Source: Photobacterium sp. GJ3
GTDB taxonomy: Bacteria > Pseudomonadota > Gammaproteobacteria > Enterobacterales > Vibrionaceae
Assembly: GCF_018199995.1 (NCBI RefSeq)
Contig: NZ_CP073579.1
Coordinates: 496,001 to 560,000, forward strand
Reading direction: 5' to 3'
Length of the DNA: 64,000 bases
The notes under the pieces were generated by a model that was not told the DNA's origin, ran no database searches, and saw only the letters and a list, made by a program, of their open reading frames with translations. Below are positions 17,843-27,060 of this stretch, one piece after another; positions within the stretch are counted from its first letter, which is position 1, and every line of letters starts with the position of its first letter. Both the position numbers and the translations under genes were made by a program.

Positions 17843-18961
17843 ATGTCTCAGGATCTTCTCGTAACACCTCTGCATGCCCTGCATATTGAAATGGGCGCTA
17901 AAATGGTTCCGTTTGCGGGCTATGATATGCCGGTTCAGTACGCACTGGGCGTCCGGAAAGAGCACATTCATTGCCGTGAATCTGCCGGCCTGTTTGATGT
18001 GTCGCACATGGGTCAGCTGCGTTTGCATGGTGCGAATGCCGCCAAAGCGCTGGAAGCACTGGTGCCAGTTGACATCATTGACTTGCCTGAAGGTAAGCAG
18101 CGCTACGCATTTTTCACCAATGAAGCGGGTGGTATTCTGGACGACCTGATGGTAACCAACTTTGGTGATCACCTGTTTGTGGTTGTGAATGCGGCCTGTA
18201 AAGATCAGGATATTGCACACATCAAAGCGCACCTGCCTTCGGATGTCACGCTGGAAGTGATTGAAGATCGCGCGTTACTGGCGCTGCAAGGCCCCAAAGC
18301 AGCAGCGGTTCTGGCGCGTTTGAATCCTGCTGCCAGCGAGATGCTGTTTATGGATGCCATCAAGCTGGAGCTTCAAGGGGTTGAATGTTACGTCAGCCGT
18401 TCTGGCTACACCGGCGAAGATGGTTACGAAATTTCTGTCCCTTCTGCACAGGCGGAAGCACTGGCGCGTACGCTATTGGGTTATGAGGAAGTGGAATGGA
18501 TTGGTCTGGGTGCGCGTGATTCGCTGCGTCTGGAGTGTGGCTTGTGTCTGTACGGACATGACATCGACACCACGACAACACCCGTAGAAGCAAGCCTGTT
18601 GTGGGGCATCAGCAAACCTCGCCGTGCAGACGGTGAGCGTGCGGGCGGTTTCCCGGGTGCTGATCTGATTCTGAAGCAGATCGAAACCAAAGATGTGGCC
18701 CGTAAGCGTGTGGGTTTGATTGGTCAGTCCAAGGCGCCGGTTCGCGAAGGCAGTAAATTGTTTGATGCGAACGATAACGAAATTGGCATTGTCACCAGCG
18801 GCACTTTTGGTCCGACCAAAGAAGCACCGGTTGCCATGGCGTATGTCAAAACTGAGTTTGCCACGATTGGTACTGAGATTTTTGCAGAAGTTCGCGGTAA
18901 GAAACTGCCAATGACTGTTGAGAAGATGCCGTTTGTCCCGCAACGCTACTACCGCGGTTAA
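17843..18961 (+). CDS. gcvT: Aminomethyltransferase (glycine cleavage T protein)
   Basis: A 372-residue folate-dependent enzyme that releases ammonia from the aminomethyl-H protein and forms methylene-tetrahydrofolate. Family blocks include FAGYDMPVQY, FDVSHMGQLRLHG, the Asp-containing EDRALLALQGPKA and SRSGYTGEDGYEISVP, with RDSLRLECGLCLYGHDI near residue 228. The ATG follows a GGAG element at 17829-17832, ten bases upstream. It is transcribed separately from glyA-gcvHP but with matching operator-like sites, and a strong terminator follows at 19042. Confidence 0.96.
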   Translation: MSQDLLVTPLHALHIEMGAKMVPFAGYDMPVQYALGVRKEHIHCRESAGLFDVSHMGQLRLHGANAAKALEALVPVDIIDLPEGKQRYAFFTNEAGGILDDLMVTNFGDHLFVVVNAACKDQDIAHIKAHLPSDVTLEVIEDRALLALQGPKAAAVLARLNPAASEMLFMDAIKLELQGVECYVSRSGYTGEDGYEISVPSAQAEALARTLLGYEEVEWIGLGARDSLRLECGLCLYGHDIDTTTTPVEASLLWGISKPRRADGERAGGFPGADLILKQIETKDVARKRVGLIGQSKAPVREGSKLFDANDNEIGIVTSGTFGPTKEAPVAMAYVKTEFATIGTEIFAEVRGKKLPMTVEKMPFVPQRYYRG

Positions 18962-19041
18962 TCGGGCACGCTGGCATCATGTGCGGGCATTGCTCAGATG
19001 CCTGTTCATGATCTTCTTAAAAGCGGAAAGTTCAGAACGAC

Positions 19042-19066
19042 AAAAGGAGCGCCTAGCGCTCCTTTT
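19042..19066. terminator. Rho-independent terminator after gcvT
   Basis: AAAAGGAGCGC, loop CTA, GCGCTCCTTTT forms a perfect 11-base-pair hairpin whose arms supply the A and T runs. It can serve both gcvT and the convergent small gene at 19089. Confidence 0.85.
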
Positions 19067-19088
19067 GATCTGATGCCGGGTGGTCGTT

Positions 19089-19250
19089 TTAACTGTCCAG
19101 CATGTTATAAGCTGATGTAAACATCAGGCTGAATCCATCCTGAGTGATTTCCTGAGGTGTCAGCTCGGCTGCCTCTAAACGTCGGTAACACTCACTTAAA
19201 GCTGCAATCACGCGCTCTTGCTCTTGTTTGTCCAGTAATTCTGCGTTCAT
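19089..19250 (-). CDS. Small uncharacterised protein (53 residues)
   Basis: A 53-codon gene too short for most automatic calls. It begins MNAELLDKQEQERVIAALSE, continues with CYRRLEAAELTPQEITQDGF and ends NMLDS. AAGTGAG lies just before the ATG, and codon use resembles its neighbours. The sequence is amphipathic and largely helical, with a pattern (ALSECYRRLEAAELTPQEIT) that looks like a conserved small Vibrionaceae protein. I do not know its function. It converges with gcvT across a shared terminator. Confidence 0.6.
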   Translation of the reverse strand: MNAELLDKQEQERVIAALSECYRRLEAAELTPQEITQDGFSLMFTSAYNMLDS

Positions 19251-19482
19251 TTTATGCTCACTTCTGCTTTTTGCTTTTATTCTTCAGGCTCACATGGCAA
19301 TACGAAAACCGTGTGAGATGCAGAAAACGCTGTGATTGTCTTTGTTCAGGATGGTGCACAAAGCACATGACAGCTATTTCTGTCGGTTACATAACTTGTG
19401 ATACAGAATAGTAAGCAAACCGAAAGCCATTGTCAGGCGCAGGTCAAACCTGTTCACTGACAATGACTATCAAAATCAAAGA

Positions 19483-19794
19483 TTAATAACGCTGATTGAT
19501 GTCGTGCAACTTATTCATGAAACGCTGAATCTGAGTTTCATTGTTATTGTGGAATTCAGAGGTGGTCTGATTGATCACTGTGTCCGGATCTTCATTCAGG
19601 GTATGGAAGCGATAGGTGTTGTGGAAGTTCACATCCACACTCACCTGACCATCCGATAAGCTCACGCTGTATCCGTCATAGCTTTCAGTACAGATGATAT
19701 CTTCCAGTTGCTTGCCATTTTCAACCGTTTTCCCCTGAGTTTTCACTTTCTCATAAACGTTCAGCAGGGTTCGGATATCGACACTGTTTTTCAT
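19483..19794 (-). CDS. Small conserved protein, DUF3081-like
   Basis: A 103-residue soluble protein. ATG at 19794 is chosen over an ATG 25 codons further upstream because GGGAGGAGAAG stands immediately before it. The sequence MKNSVDIRTLLNVYEKVKT, then LEDIICTESYDGYSVSLSDG and VDVNFHNTYRF resembles the short DUF3081 family known from Vibrio and relatives, as far as I can recall the pattern; the longer C-terminus (HNNNETQIQRFMNKLHDIN) is extra. No function is known. Confidence 0.65.
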   Translation of the reverse strand: MKNSVDIRTLLNVYEKVKTQGKTVENGKQLEDIICTESYDGYSVSLSDGQVSVDVNFHNTYRFHTLNEDPDTVINQTTSEFHNNNETQIQRFMNKLHDINQRY

Positions 19795-20030
19795 CTTCTC
19801 CTCCCGTTCAAAAACGCCATCCTCCCTTAAATTTAGGTGTTGCTTAGATGCATGCAAGTGAATTTGCAAGGAGGGTTAATCTGGATCAATTCTAGTTGTA
19901 ACATTTTAATTACAAGGCGTTGTTCAGAAGACGAAACACTTAAGCAGACTATTTCAAAACAAGGTAGTGACCTCTGTAAAAGCGCGTGTTAATTTGAGTG
20001 ACATCACAATAACTAAACGGAATTTTACTG

Positions 20031-21212
20031 ATGTTCAAGCAGCTTACTGAGGCACAACTCGATCCGATTTTATCCCTGACGCAATTGTTCCGCGCAGATG
20101 CCCGTCCAGACAAAATGGATCTCGGCATCGGGGTGTATAAAAACAGTGCCGGCGAAACGCCAATCATGCAGGCCGTGCTGCAAGCCGAGCAACAACTGCT
20201 GGATACTCAGAAAACCAAGGCTTATGTCGGCCTGGCCGGAGATGAAGTTTTCAATCAGTCGATGATGGATCTGCTGATTCAGGGCACCTCGGCGCATGGC
20301 CGGGCAGCCGCTGTTCAGACACCGGGCGCCAGTGGTGCATTGCGTATGTTGGCCGACCTAATGCGTTTGGCGCAACCGGACACCACGGTCTGGATTTCAA
20401 ACCCGAGCTATGTGAATCACAAGCCAGTGATGGAAGCTGCGGGTCTGAACGTGAAGTTTTATCCGTATTTTGATCCGGCGACCAAGCAGGTGAATCGTGA
20501 TGCCATGCTGACAGAACTGGCAAAAGCCGGTCCGAAAGATGTGGTGCTGCTGCATGGTTGCTGCCATAACCCGACGGGTGCCGATATTGCGTTTGAAGAC
20601 TGGCAGGCGATTACAGAGCTGGCCAATAAGAATGGTTTCCTGCCGTTTGTCGATATCGCTTATCAGGGCTTTGGTGACGGGCTGGAGCAGGATGCAGCCG
20701 GACTACGTTATCTGGCTGATCATGTTGAAGAAATGATTGTGGCGACCTCTTGCTCGAAGAATTTCGGTTTGTACCGTGAGCGGACTGGTGCAGCAATCGT
20801 GATCAGTGATTCACTGAAAGAAGCCCAGAAGGCGAAAGGCCGTATTTTGCAACTGGCCCGTGCGTCTTACACCATGCCGCCGGATCATGGCGCTGCGCTG
20901 GTTGCGACGATTCTGAACGATGAAGCATTAACGGCAACCTGGAAAACAGAGCTGAATGACATGAACCAGCGCCTGTTACGCTTACGTGCCGGACTAACGC
21001 AAGCCGTTCGCGATCAGGGTTCGACTGATTTTGACTTCATTGAAAAACACAAAGGCATGTTCTCTGTCACTGGCCTGAGTCCGGAGCAGATTCTGAAGAT
21101 GCGTGAGCAGTTTGGGATTTATGCCGTGGGCGATGGTCGGATTAATATTGCAGGCTTACAGGAAGACAAGCTGGATTATCTCGCGACAGCACTGCTGAGT
21201 GTCAGCAAATAA
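20031..21212 (+). CDS. Aromatic amino acid/aspartate aminotransferase
   Basis: A 393-residue class I aminotransferase of the TyrB/AspC type. Clear blocks are DLGIGVYKNSAGETPIM, the CHNPTGADI loop, VDIAYQGFGDGL and the PLP-lysine motif SCSKNFGLYRERTGA near residue 245, with the C-terminal FSVTGLSPEQILKMREQFGIY containing the substrate carboxylate-binding region. It transfers amino groups between aromatic amino acids or aspartate and 2-oxoglutarate in the cytoplasm. TyrB is favoured by overall resemblance but AspC-like activity cannot be excluded. A strong terminator follows. Confidence 0.92.
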   Translation: MFKQLTEAQLDPILSLTQLFRADARPDKMDLGIGVYKNSAGETPIMQAVLQAEQQLLDTQKTKAYVGLAGDEVFNQSMMDLLIQGTSAHGRAAAVQTPGASGALRMLADLMRLAQPDTTVWISNPSYVNHKPVMEAAGLNVKFYPYFDPATKQVNRDAMLTELAKAGPKDVVLLHGCCHNPTGADIAFEDWQAITELANKNGFLPFVDIAYQGFGDGLEQDAAGLRYLADHVEEMIVATSCSKNFGLYRERTGAAIVISDSLKEAQKAKGRILQLARASYTMPPDHGAALVATILNDEALTATWKTELNDMNQRLLRLRAGLTQAVRDQGSTDFDFIEKHKGMFSVTGLSPEQILKMREQFGIYAVGDGRINIAGLQEDKLDYLATALLSVSK

Positions 21213-21245
21213 TCAGCCGAGTCTGAAGACGAAAGCTGATGACAG

Positions 21246-21278
21246 AAGAAGGAGCCGCAGGGCTCCTTCTTTGTTTTA
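21246..21278 (+). terminator. Rho-independent terminator after the aminotransferase
   Basis: AAGAAGGAGCC, loop GCAG, GGCTCCTTCTT is an 11-base-pair hairpin followed by TGTTTT. It also serves the convergent sphingomyelinase-like gene at 21285. Confidence 0.85.
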
Positions 21279-21284
21279 AAAGCG

Positions 21285-22295
21285 TTATTGTGCCGACGAT
21301 GGATCCGGAAAAGTGAACATGGCCTGAACCGGATAATGGTCTGACAGATCACTGTAGTAGCCGTTGTGCCAGTATTCACCTTCAGGCAATGGCCATTTGC
21401 CTTTCAGATAATGCCAGTACCATTGCTCGTGAGACTGCAGCTTGATCACCTGCATGGCGGTTGGTACTGAAGGTTGCAGGTAATCGCCATGCCACAATAC
21501 GTAGTCCAGGGTGTCGTTGTAATTCAGAGAATAGCCGTCACGATAGGCCCCGGATTTTGTGACCCAATTATATTTGGCTGAAAAGCTGCCCACCGAGTCA
21601 TCGGGAAAATTGAGTTTGCTGTGTGTGGTGGCAAGCATGTCCTGAATCTGGTCCTGACGACTCCATTCAACGTTCAAATCACCGGCAATGATGACAGGCT
21701 CTGTGGCAGGGATTTGCTCTGCAGTAATAAAGCGTTGCATTTCCGCTAACTGAGCCATCCGCACCGGATGTTCCTTGTCGGGATTATCGGTGCTGGATTG
21801 CAAATGCGTGCCGAGCACGTGAAACCGCTGGCCGTTTTTCTCGAGGGTGATATAAGCAAATCCTTTATTGGAATAATAATCCCAGGTGCCTCGCTCACTG
21901 GCCTGATAGACATGAGCTTTTTGGCTCAGAATCGGATAGCGGGAGAGAATCGTGACACCCCCGCGAACCACGACAATCGAATTCGAACAGTCACCGGTGA
22001 GTGCATCCCAGCCTTTGCCGCTGCAATCCAGGCCGACAACCGGCGTTTGGTAAGGGTAAAGTGTCCCCAATTCACTGAGCATGTTTTCGGAATCTGCGTT
22101 ATACGCTTCGTTGATGATCAGGACATCCGGTGTGTTACTGAGTGCTTCAATGGCTGACGGAATGCGTTGCGCACGGTTTGCCTGGTCCCAGTCACCAACT
22201 GGCAGTTGCATGGTGTTATAAGCCATGACATTCAGGGTTTCTGCATGTGTTGCAGCAGACAGCAGCAAACAGGTTGCGCCTAAAACTTTCTTCAT
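21285..22295 (-). CDS. Secreted sphingomyelinase-like phosphodiesterase (endonuclease/exonuclease/phosphatase fold)
   Basis: A 336-residue exported enzyme. An N-terminal signal peptide (MKKVLGATCLLLSAATHA) starts at the ATG at 22295, preceded by AGGAAAGAAGTA; the frame extends 36 codons upstream without support. The fold's catalytic motifs are present: NVMAYNTMQLP, VLIINEAYN (metal-binding Glu), GTHLQSS, IIAGDLNVEW and SDHYPVQA (catalytic Asp-His). These and the overall length suggest a bacterial neutral sphingomyelinase/phospholipase C-type enzyme. Activity on sphingomyelin is inferred from family resemblance, and another phosphodiester substrate is possible. Confidence 0.82.
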   Translation of the reverse strand: MKKVLGATCLLLSAATHAETLNVMAYNTMQLPVGDWDQANRAQRIPSAIEALSNTPDVLIINEAYNADSENMLSELGTLYPYQTPVVGLDCSGKGWDALTGDCSNSIVVVRGGVTILSRYPILSQKAHVYQASERGTWDYYSNKGFAYITLEKNGQRFHVLGTHLQSSTDNPDKEHPVRMAQLAEMQRFITAEQIPATEPVIIAGDLNVEWSRQDQIQDMLATTHSKLNFPDDSVGSFSAKYNWVTKSGAYRDGYSLNYNDTLDYVLWHGDYLQPSVPTAMQVIKLQSHEQWYWHYLKGKWPLPEGEYWHNGYYSDLSDHYPVQAMFTFPDPSSAQ

Positions 22296-22579
22296 TACTT
22301 CTTTCCTGCTTCCGATTGATTTTAGGGGTTCATCTCGAGGAAAGAGCATAGAAGCGAATATGTTAAACCAGTGTGAATCATTAGTGAAACTTGATGCGTA
22401 CAAGCAAAATTGCCAATCGAAATGAGAAGTGTCTCGAAGAAATTAATTCGTTGAACGCAGGTAAAATTCCAGCGAGGTGCAGTAAAGACAGGCCGTGATG
22501 CATTGGGTTCAAAGGCGCTGGGACAGGCTGTTCCGGAAGGCGGCTGGGCCCGCTGACCGAATCGGTGCAGGCCGAACGA

Positions 22580-23095
22580 TCAGCACTGCCAGATCTGGGG
22601 AGCGAGTGTCGCCGCCTGAGTCGTCAGCCATGCGGTCATGGCGTGTTCGAGTGCTTGCTGATTGGGCAGAGGAAAAGCACAAACATCACTGATCAGAACA
22701 TGATCCGGTACATCCGGATGGGTGAATAACATACCGCAAGCAACAGGTTTGCTCTGAAAAAATCCAACGAATAATTGTGCCGGGCTGGATTCATCCAGCA
22801 TGATTTGAGTCAGAAACTCAATGATGGCTTCAGCATCCTGTTCGTCCCACTGGCTCGCCTGAACCAAGGCATAACGGATAGTCAGCGGGTGACAATCCAC
22901 CGGATAAATGCTCAGCAGTGATTGTGGGGGTGTGGCAGGTGCTGGCTGGAAAGGAACGGTATTTGGTGCTTGTTGTGTGGTCTGATATAAGGCCAGTCCT
23001 TGTTTGCTGAGTGGTGTCGGAAACTCAGCTTCCGTGATGTGACTGCCCATCCAGGCGTTTTTCAGTGTAATTAATTGAGTCACTTGAGCATGCAT
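22580..23095 (-). CDS. Uncharacterised protein, possibly acetyltransferase-like
   Basis: A 171-residue protein that starts MHAQVTQLITLKNAWMG and contains a Pro/Gln-rich linker near residues 40-60. The second half (SPAQLFVGFFQSKPVACGMLF, then VLISDVCAFP) resembles the central strands of a GNAT acetyltransferase, but the acetyl-CoA loop is not obvious. I do not recognise a named family. It stands alone on the minus strand between the sphingomyelinase-like gene and a lipase. Confidence 0.55.
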   Translation of the reverse strand: MHAQVTQLITLKNAWMGSHITEAEFPTPLSKQGLALYQTTQQAPNTVPFQPAPATPPQSLLSIYPVDCHPLTIRYALVQASQWDEQDAEAIIEFLTQIMLDESSPAQLFVGFFQSKPVACGMLFTHPDVPDHVLISDVCAFPLPNQQALEHAMTAWLTTQAATLAPQIWQC

Positions 23096-23186
23096 AGGTA
23101 TTGGCTTCTTCTGAATTCAGCCCCAAACATACAGGAAAGCGCTGCACGAGGGTATGCTAAATTGCTGAAAAAAGATCATTCAAGGC

Positions 23187-24077
23187 TCAATGTTTATCGA
23201 AGTAGTCTTTATTGCGGATATATTTATGCATGTAATGATAAGTGATCGGCCTGAGAAGCCAACTGACTAAAGATTTGTACAGTCGGTTTGGCGTCGAAAT
23301 GTTGTCATAGATTTTTTCATTGTGAAGCCACAGCATTTTTCCCACATGCCAGTACAGCAGTGGAATCGCCGGTAAGAAAGTGACGATATCCAGATCGCAG
23401 CAAATCCTGTAAGTGCAGTGCTGATAGCTGTACGCCTGTTTAAAGCTCCAGAAGCCTGCGGCGGGTTGTCCGAAGGTCACAATCCGTTTGATTGCGTCCG
23501 GAAACTCGAGGCCAAGCCGCTCTGCGGTTAATACCGCCATGGCACCGCCCGAGGAGTGACCCGTTAAAGACACGCGTTTTCCCTGCTGGATCAGCGGCGC
23601 TAACGTGTTTCGGATTTGCTGGTATAAGGACTCCGCCTGAAAGTGGCGTGCATCGGTTGCCTGAAGGAAGTCGGCTTCCTGAGATGTCGACATGGACGGA
23701 CGCAATTGCTCATAAGGATTGCTATCGACTTTGCTGCTTTGCTGAAGTAAATAGTGGTAGCCCCAATGCACATGATAAGGGCGTTTACCGCTGATCATTT
23801 TTTTGGGAAAACAGGCAAAATTGAGCAGCCAGTCCCACAGATTCTGCGACCCTTTAAAGACAACTATCACCTCGTTTTTCTGACCCCATAAGACCCGGAT
23901 GATGGTGCGTCCCCAGCGGTCTGTGATATCGCGCCTGCCTTCGGTCTCGAAGCCATATTGGGTATGGTCAAAATCCGCGGGGTAGGCTTCCCGGCACAGG
24001 ATTGCATAGCGCTCGTACTGATAGCGTTTAAGTTTCTTCATATCTGCCGGAAGGGATACCTCTGAATCACAATTCAC
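23187..24077 (-). CDS. Class 3 (fungal-type) lipase family protein
   Basis: A 296-residue alpha/beta-hydrolase without a signal peptide. The nucleophile elbow SLTGHSSGGAMAVLTA, with Ser in GHSSG near residue 175, and the downstream VTFGQPAAG and CDLDIVTFLP (likely catalytic Asp) match Lipase_3 proteins; a His in the C-terminal YHYMHKY could complete the triad. The enzyme would hydrolyse acylglycerols or a related ester. It is a single gene divergent from the coiled-coil protein at 24396. Confidence 0.8.
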   Translation of the reverse strand: MNCDSEVSLPADMKKLKRYQYERYAILCREAYPADFDHTQYGFETEGRRDITDRWGRTIIRVLWGQKNEVIVVFKGSQNLWDWLLNFACFPKKMISGKRPYHVHWGYHYLLQQSSKVDSNPYEQLRPSMSTSQEADFLQATDARHFQAESLYQQIRNTLAPLIQQGKRVSLTGHSSGGAMAVLTAERLGLEFPDAIKRIVTFGQPAAGFWSFKQAYSYQHCTYRICCDLDIVTFLPAIPLLYWHVGKMLWLHNEKIYDNISTPNRLYKSLVSWLLRPITYHYMHKYIRNKDYFDKH

Positions 24078-24395
24078 TTCTGCAGCCTAAGTTGTGAATA
24101 TCGCAAATTCATGACAATGCGGTGCTCCGAAAAATTTTGTCTACACTTGAGCCAGAGCGCGGTGGCAAAAATATGAATGTCGTCAATCAGTAAGCGCATC
24201 AGATGAGTTTCAGAGAACAAGCCTATGCATGCTTGTTTTTTGTTCAAGATGCTGTCATTTTGTGTGGGTAAGCTATGCGTATCAGGTATTGTGCGTATGA
24301 TGCGCCTGACTGTTGAGGGCATACAATCTGGGTGCGGCGCCCGGGATGTTACAAGGACAATTGTGATTGAGAAGCCAATTTTAGGAGAATGACTG
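24078..24395. other. Intergenic region with an orphan terminator
   Basis: This 318-base divergent region must hold promoters for the lipase (minus) and the coiled-coil protein (plus). At 24216-24241 there is a plus-strand hairpin AACAAGC, 8-base loop, GCTTGTT followed by more T, a rho-independent terminator with no plus-strand gene before it. It could end a small RNA started around 24090-24150 or a leader. No protein frame here is supported. Confidence 0.45.
24216..24241 (+). terminator. Orphan rho-independent terminator
   Basis: A 7-base-pair stem (AACAAGC with GCTTGTT) with the loop CTATGCAT is followed by a T run. It faces the plus strand, where no gene precedes it, so it marks either a short untranslated transcript or a leader attenuator for the gene at 24396. 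Confidence 0.45.
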
Positions 24396-25049
24396 ATGGA
24401 CAACGGTTTACAAAAGGCTTTAGAACAACAGTGGACTTCACCGGTATTTGACCCGACTGCTTATTTCAAACCCGTGGAAACCTGGATGCAGGTCCACCGT
24501 GTTTGGGAATCGATCGCAGCCAAGCAGTTCAAAGCAGCAACACATGACAGTTTCGACAACGCGCTGAAAAATATTGAAGCAGCAGACAAAGCCTTTCATG
24601 AAAAGGTGCAGCAGACGAAAGAGCAGGGACTGGTATTTCCTTTCGATATGATGCAGCTGGCCAGCGACAATATGGTTGCGGGCTGGAATGCCGTCACGGG
24701 TCTCACTGCAGAAAGTTCGGTTGAGCAGATTGAGCTCCTGGAAGATGCACTGGCTCAGAAAACCGTGGAATGTGAGAAAGCCCTGAAGGCGAAACAGACA
24801 GCACAGCGGAATCAGCGGAAAGCCAAAACTGATCTGGATGCTGCCAATGAAAAGCTGAAAGCATTGAATGAGGATCTGAAGGCATCTAAAACCGAACTCG
24901 ATTCTGAAAAGAAATCGGTGAAAAAGCTTCAGTCTGAATGGCTGACAGAGCAGCAAAAGCTCATCAAAGAAAATGATCTGCTGAAGCAGCAGGTGGCTGA
25001 ATTACAGCAAAAGCAAGCGGCGTTAGCGAAAGTTTCAGACGCCTCATGA
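24396..25049 (+). CDS. Coiled-coil protein, possibly phasin-like
   Basis: A 217-residue cytoplasmic protein. GGAGAATGACTG stands before the ATG. The N-terminal half is helical with hydrophobic pattern (WESIAAKQFKAATHDSFDNALK), somewhat like phasins that coat polyhydroxyalkanoate granules. Residues about 105-215 are a long charged coiled coil (AQKTVECEKALKAKQTAQRN, then repeated LKA/LKQ heptads). No polyhydroxyalkanoate genes are near, so the phasin idea is weak. A terminator follows at 25080. Confidence 0.6.
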   Translation: MDNGLQKALEQQWTSPVFDPTAYFKPVETWMQVHRVWESIAAKQFKAATHDSFDNALKNIEAADKAFHEKVQQTKEQGLVFPFDMMQLASDNMVAGWNAVTGLTAESSVEQIELLEDALAQKTVECEKALKAKQTAQRNQRKAKTDLDAANEKLKALNEDLKASKTELDSEKKSVKKLQSEWLTEQQKLIKENDLLKQQVAELQQKQAALAKVSDAS

Positions 25050-25079
25050 TATTCCACGATACGTCAAAAAGAGTGAAGG

Positions 25080-25100
25080 GCGCCCTCGGGCGCTTTTTTT
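25080..25100 (+). terminator. Rho-independent terminator after the coiled-coil gene
   Basis: GCGCC, loop CTCG, GGCGC is followed by seven T residues, a compact GC-rich terminator about 30 bases after the stop codon. Confidence 0.85.
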
Positions 25101-25335
25101 GTGGTTCGGATACGTGCAGAAAGGGCAACCGGACAGGCACTCAGGCGCTGAATATCGGGGGAAAGCATCCATCCTGACCGGTTGCCAGAAACCGAAAAAC
25201 GACGGAGTAAGTCGCTCATTTCCGGATGGAAATTCAGCTGTCCGCAGTCGCACGCCGGTTTCATGGTGATTCAATTTAGACTAAAATAGGGAAACAAAAA
25301 ATTGAACAGTTGAAACAAAAAGGTTCCTCTTTTTT

Positions 25336-27036
25336 ATGAGCGGTCAGCGCCTTAAAACTCAATTTCAGCGTCTTTACACCCATTTTTCCGGTCAGGACAG
25401 CGATACAAACCTCCAGGATATCTCCGAAATATTGTTCTGTACGCGGCGCAATGTGCGGATGGTCATCAATAAAATGGTGGATAAGGGCTGGATTGAATGG
25501 GAGCCGGCGATCGGCCGGGGAAAGCAGTCCCGCTTGGTTTTCCAGAGCACAGATACCGAACTTCAGTATCATCATGCCCGCAAGCTGGTCGCTGATGGCA
25601 AGCTGGAACCGGCACTGGAGGCGCTGGGGAACGATGCCAACCGGCTGGCACAGCTGATTCAGGAGCAGCTTGGGCTGACCACGCAGAAAGGACGGCAGAT
25701 TGTCCGGGTGCCTTACTATCGGGCGTTTACCAATCTGAATCCGCTCCGGCCATTGCGCCGTTCCGAGCAGCATCTGGTCCGGCAGATTTTCAATGGCCTG
25801 ACCCGGATGAATGAGGAAAAAGAGGAAGTGGAGGGCGATCTGGCCCATCACTGGGAATCATTTACGCCGCGGCACTGGCGATTTTATCTGCGTCCGGCGG
25901 TTCGTTTTCATGACGGCAGTCTGCTGGACAGCCAGGATGTGTTAGCCAGCCTTGAACGGCTGAAATCACATCGCTTATTCCGTCATCTGGAGACCATTAC
26001 TTCACCGTTCCCGAACACCATTGATATTCGTTTAAGTCATGATGATCGGCGGTTGCCCGATTTGCTGACGAACATTATGGCCGTCATTCAGCCCGCAATG
26101 CTGGATGAAGCCAGAGAAGCCGAACTGTTTCCTGTCGGCACCGGGCCTTATAAAGTGGTTAAGAATGATAAACAGCGATTGATTCTGGAAGCCTTTGATC
26201 AATATTTTGGATTCAGAGCGCTGATTGATGTGGTTGAAATCTGGATTCTGACTGGCGTTACAGCGTGCTACCTGCAACCCAGCACGGATAAAATCGCCAC
26301 ACCGGTTAATGAAGTGCCCGAGCGGTTAACGCTCGATGAAGGCTGTAATTATCTGCTGATGAATCGGGTGAACGGTCTGGCCAGTGATCCGGAATGGCTG
26401 GCTTATTTCCAGAGCCGGCTTGGCCCGGTGCCTTTATTGTCGCGGATGCACCCCGGCGAAATTGGCGAAATCCGGTTGATCAATGCCTATGGTCTTTTAC
26501 CGGGCTGGACAGACACCAATCCGCTTATTTCACCAGCGCCGATCCCGGCAAAGCGCATGGTTACCCTGGCATTTCCGCAGCATCACCCGGTTTATCATGA
26601 AGTCGCCAGAGCCATCGAAAGTGTGCTGGCTGAAGATGGCTTACGCCTGAAAGTCATGGAAATGAGCAATACAGATGTCCTGATGGGGAAACATGCGGAA
26701 AAGATTGATCTCTGGCTGAATGGTATGAGTATGAGCCATCACAGGGATGATGCATTTCTGGCATGGTTTTATAGCTTTGACCATATTTCCCGTGTGATGC
26801 CAGAAACAGAATTTGAAGCACTGGATCAACAAGTGGTTCACTGGCGGGCAATGGCGTCGCAGCCTTGTCCGAGCCATGACATTGGTTCGATTCTGGTTCG
26901 CAGCGGGCAGGTGATTCCGCTGTTTCATGCCTGGCTGGGCGTGAACAGTGCCGGGCCAGTGCAAGGCATGGAGCCAAATTCGATGGGATGGTTTGATTTC
27001 AAATCGGTATGGCTCAAACCGGGGTCAACATCCTGA
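25336..27036 (+). CDS. sgrR: SgrR-family transcriptional regulator
   Basis: A 566-residue regulator that joins an N-terminal winged helix (RLKTQFQRLYTHF, then LQDISEILFCTRRNVRMVINK, about residues 1-60) to a solute-binding-protein-like domain (about 110-560; GRQIVRVPYYRAFTNLNPLRPLRR is the family hallmark). In E. coli SgrR activates the small RNA SgrS during phosphosugar stress. I did not recognise an sgrS-like gene in the 240 bases upstream. A GC-rich hairpin (27019-27042) covers its stop codon. It may instead control a transport operon, as several Vibrionaceae paralogues are thought to do. Confidence 0.88.
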   Translation: MSGQRLKTQFQRLYTHFSGQDSDTNLQDISEILFCTRRNVRMVINKMVDKGWIEWEPAIGRGKQSRLVFQSTDTELQYHHARKLVADGKLEPALEALGNDANRLAQLIQEQLGLTTQKGRQIVRVPYYRAFTNLNPLRPLRRSEQHLVRQIFNGLTRMNEEKEEVEGDLAHHWESFTPRHWRFYLRPAVRFHDGSLLDSQDVLASLERLKSHRLFRHLETITSPFPNTIDIRLSHDDRRLPDLLTNIMAVIQPAMLDEAREAELFPVGTGPYKVVKNDKQRLILEAFDQYFGFRALIDVVEIWILTGVTACYLQPSTDKIATPVNEVPERLTLDEGCNYLLMNRVNGLASDPEWLAYFQSRLGPVPLLSRMHPGEIGEIRLINAYGLLPGWTDTNPLISPAPIPAKRMVTLAFPQHHPVYHEVARAIESVLAEDGLRLKVMEMSNTDVLMGKHAEKIDLWLNGMSMSHHRDDAFLAWFYSFDHISRVMPETEFEALDQQVVHWRAMASQPCPSHDIGSILVRSGQVIPLFHAWLGVNSAGPVQGMEPNSMGWFDFKSVWLKPGSTS

Positions 27037-27042
27037 CCCCGG
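27019..27042. terminator. Hairpin at the end of the SgrR gene
   Basis: CCGGGGTCA, loop ACATCC, TGACCCCGG forms a 9-base-pair hairpin that includes the stop codon and sits between two convergent genes. It has no adjacent T run, so it is a weak terminator candidate. Confidence 0.4.
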
Positions 27043-27060
27043 CAGATGAGGAAAGCTAAG

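Noticed and set aside
22404..22579. Possible small gene between the sphingomyelinase-like gene and the uncharacterised gene
   Set aside because: Frames here have no ribosome-binding site and no protein-like composition.
25050..25335. sgrS-like small RNA upstream of sgrR
   Set aside because: No segment resembling the conserved ptsG-pairing region was seen; only the terminator of the preceding gene is clear.
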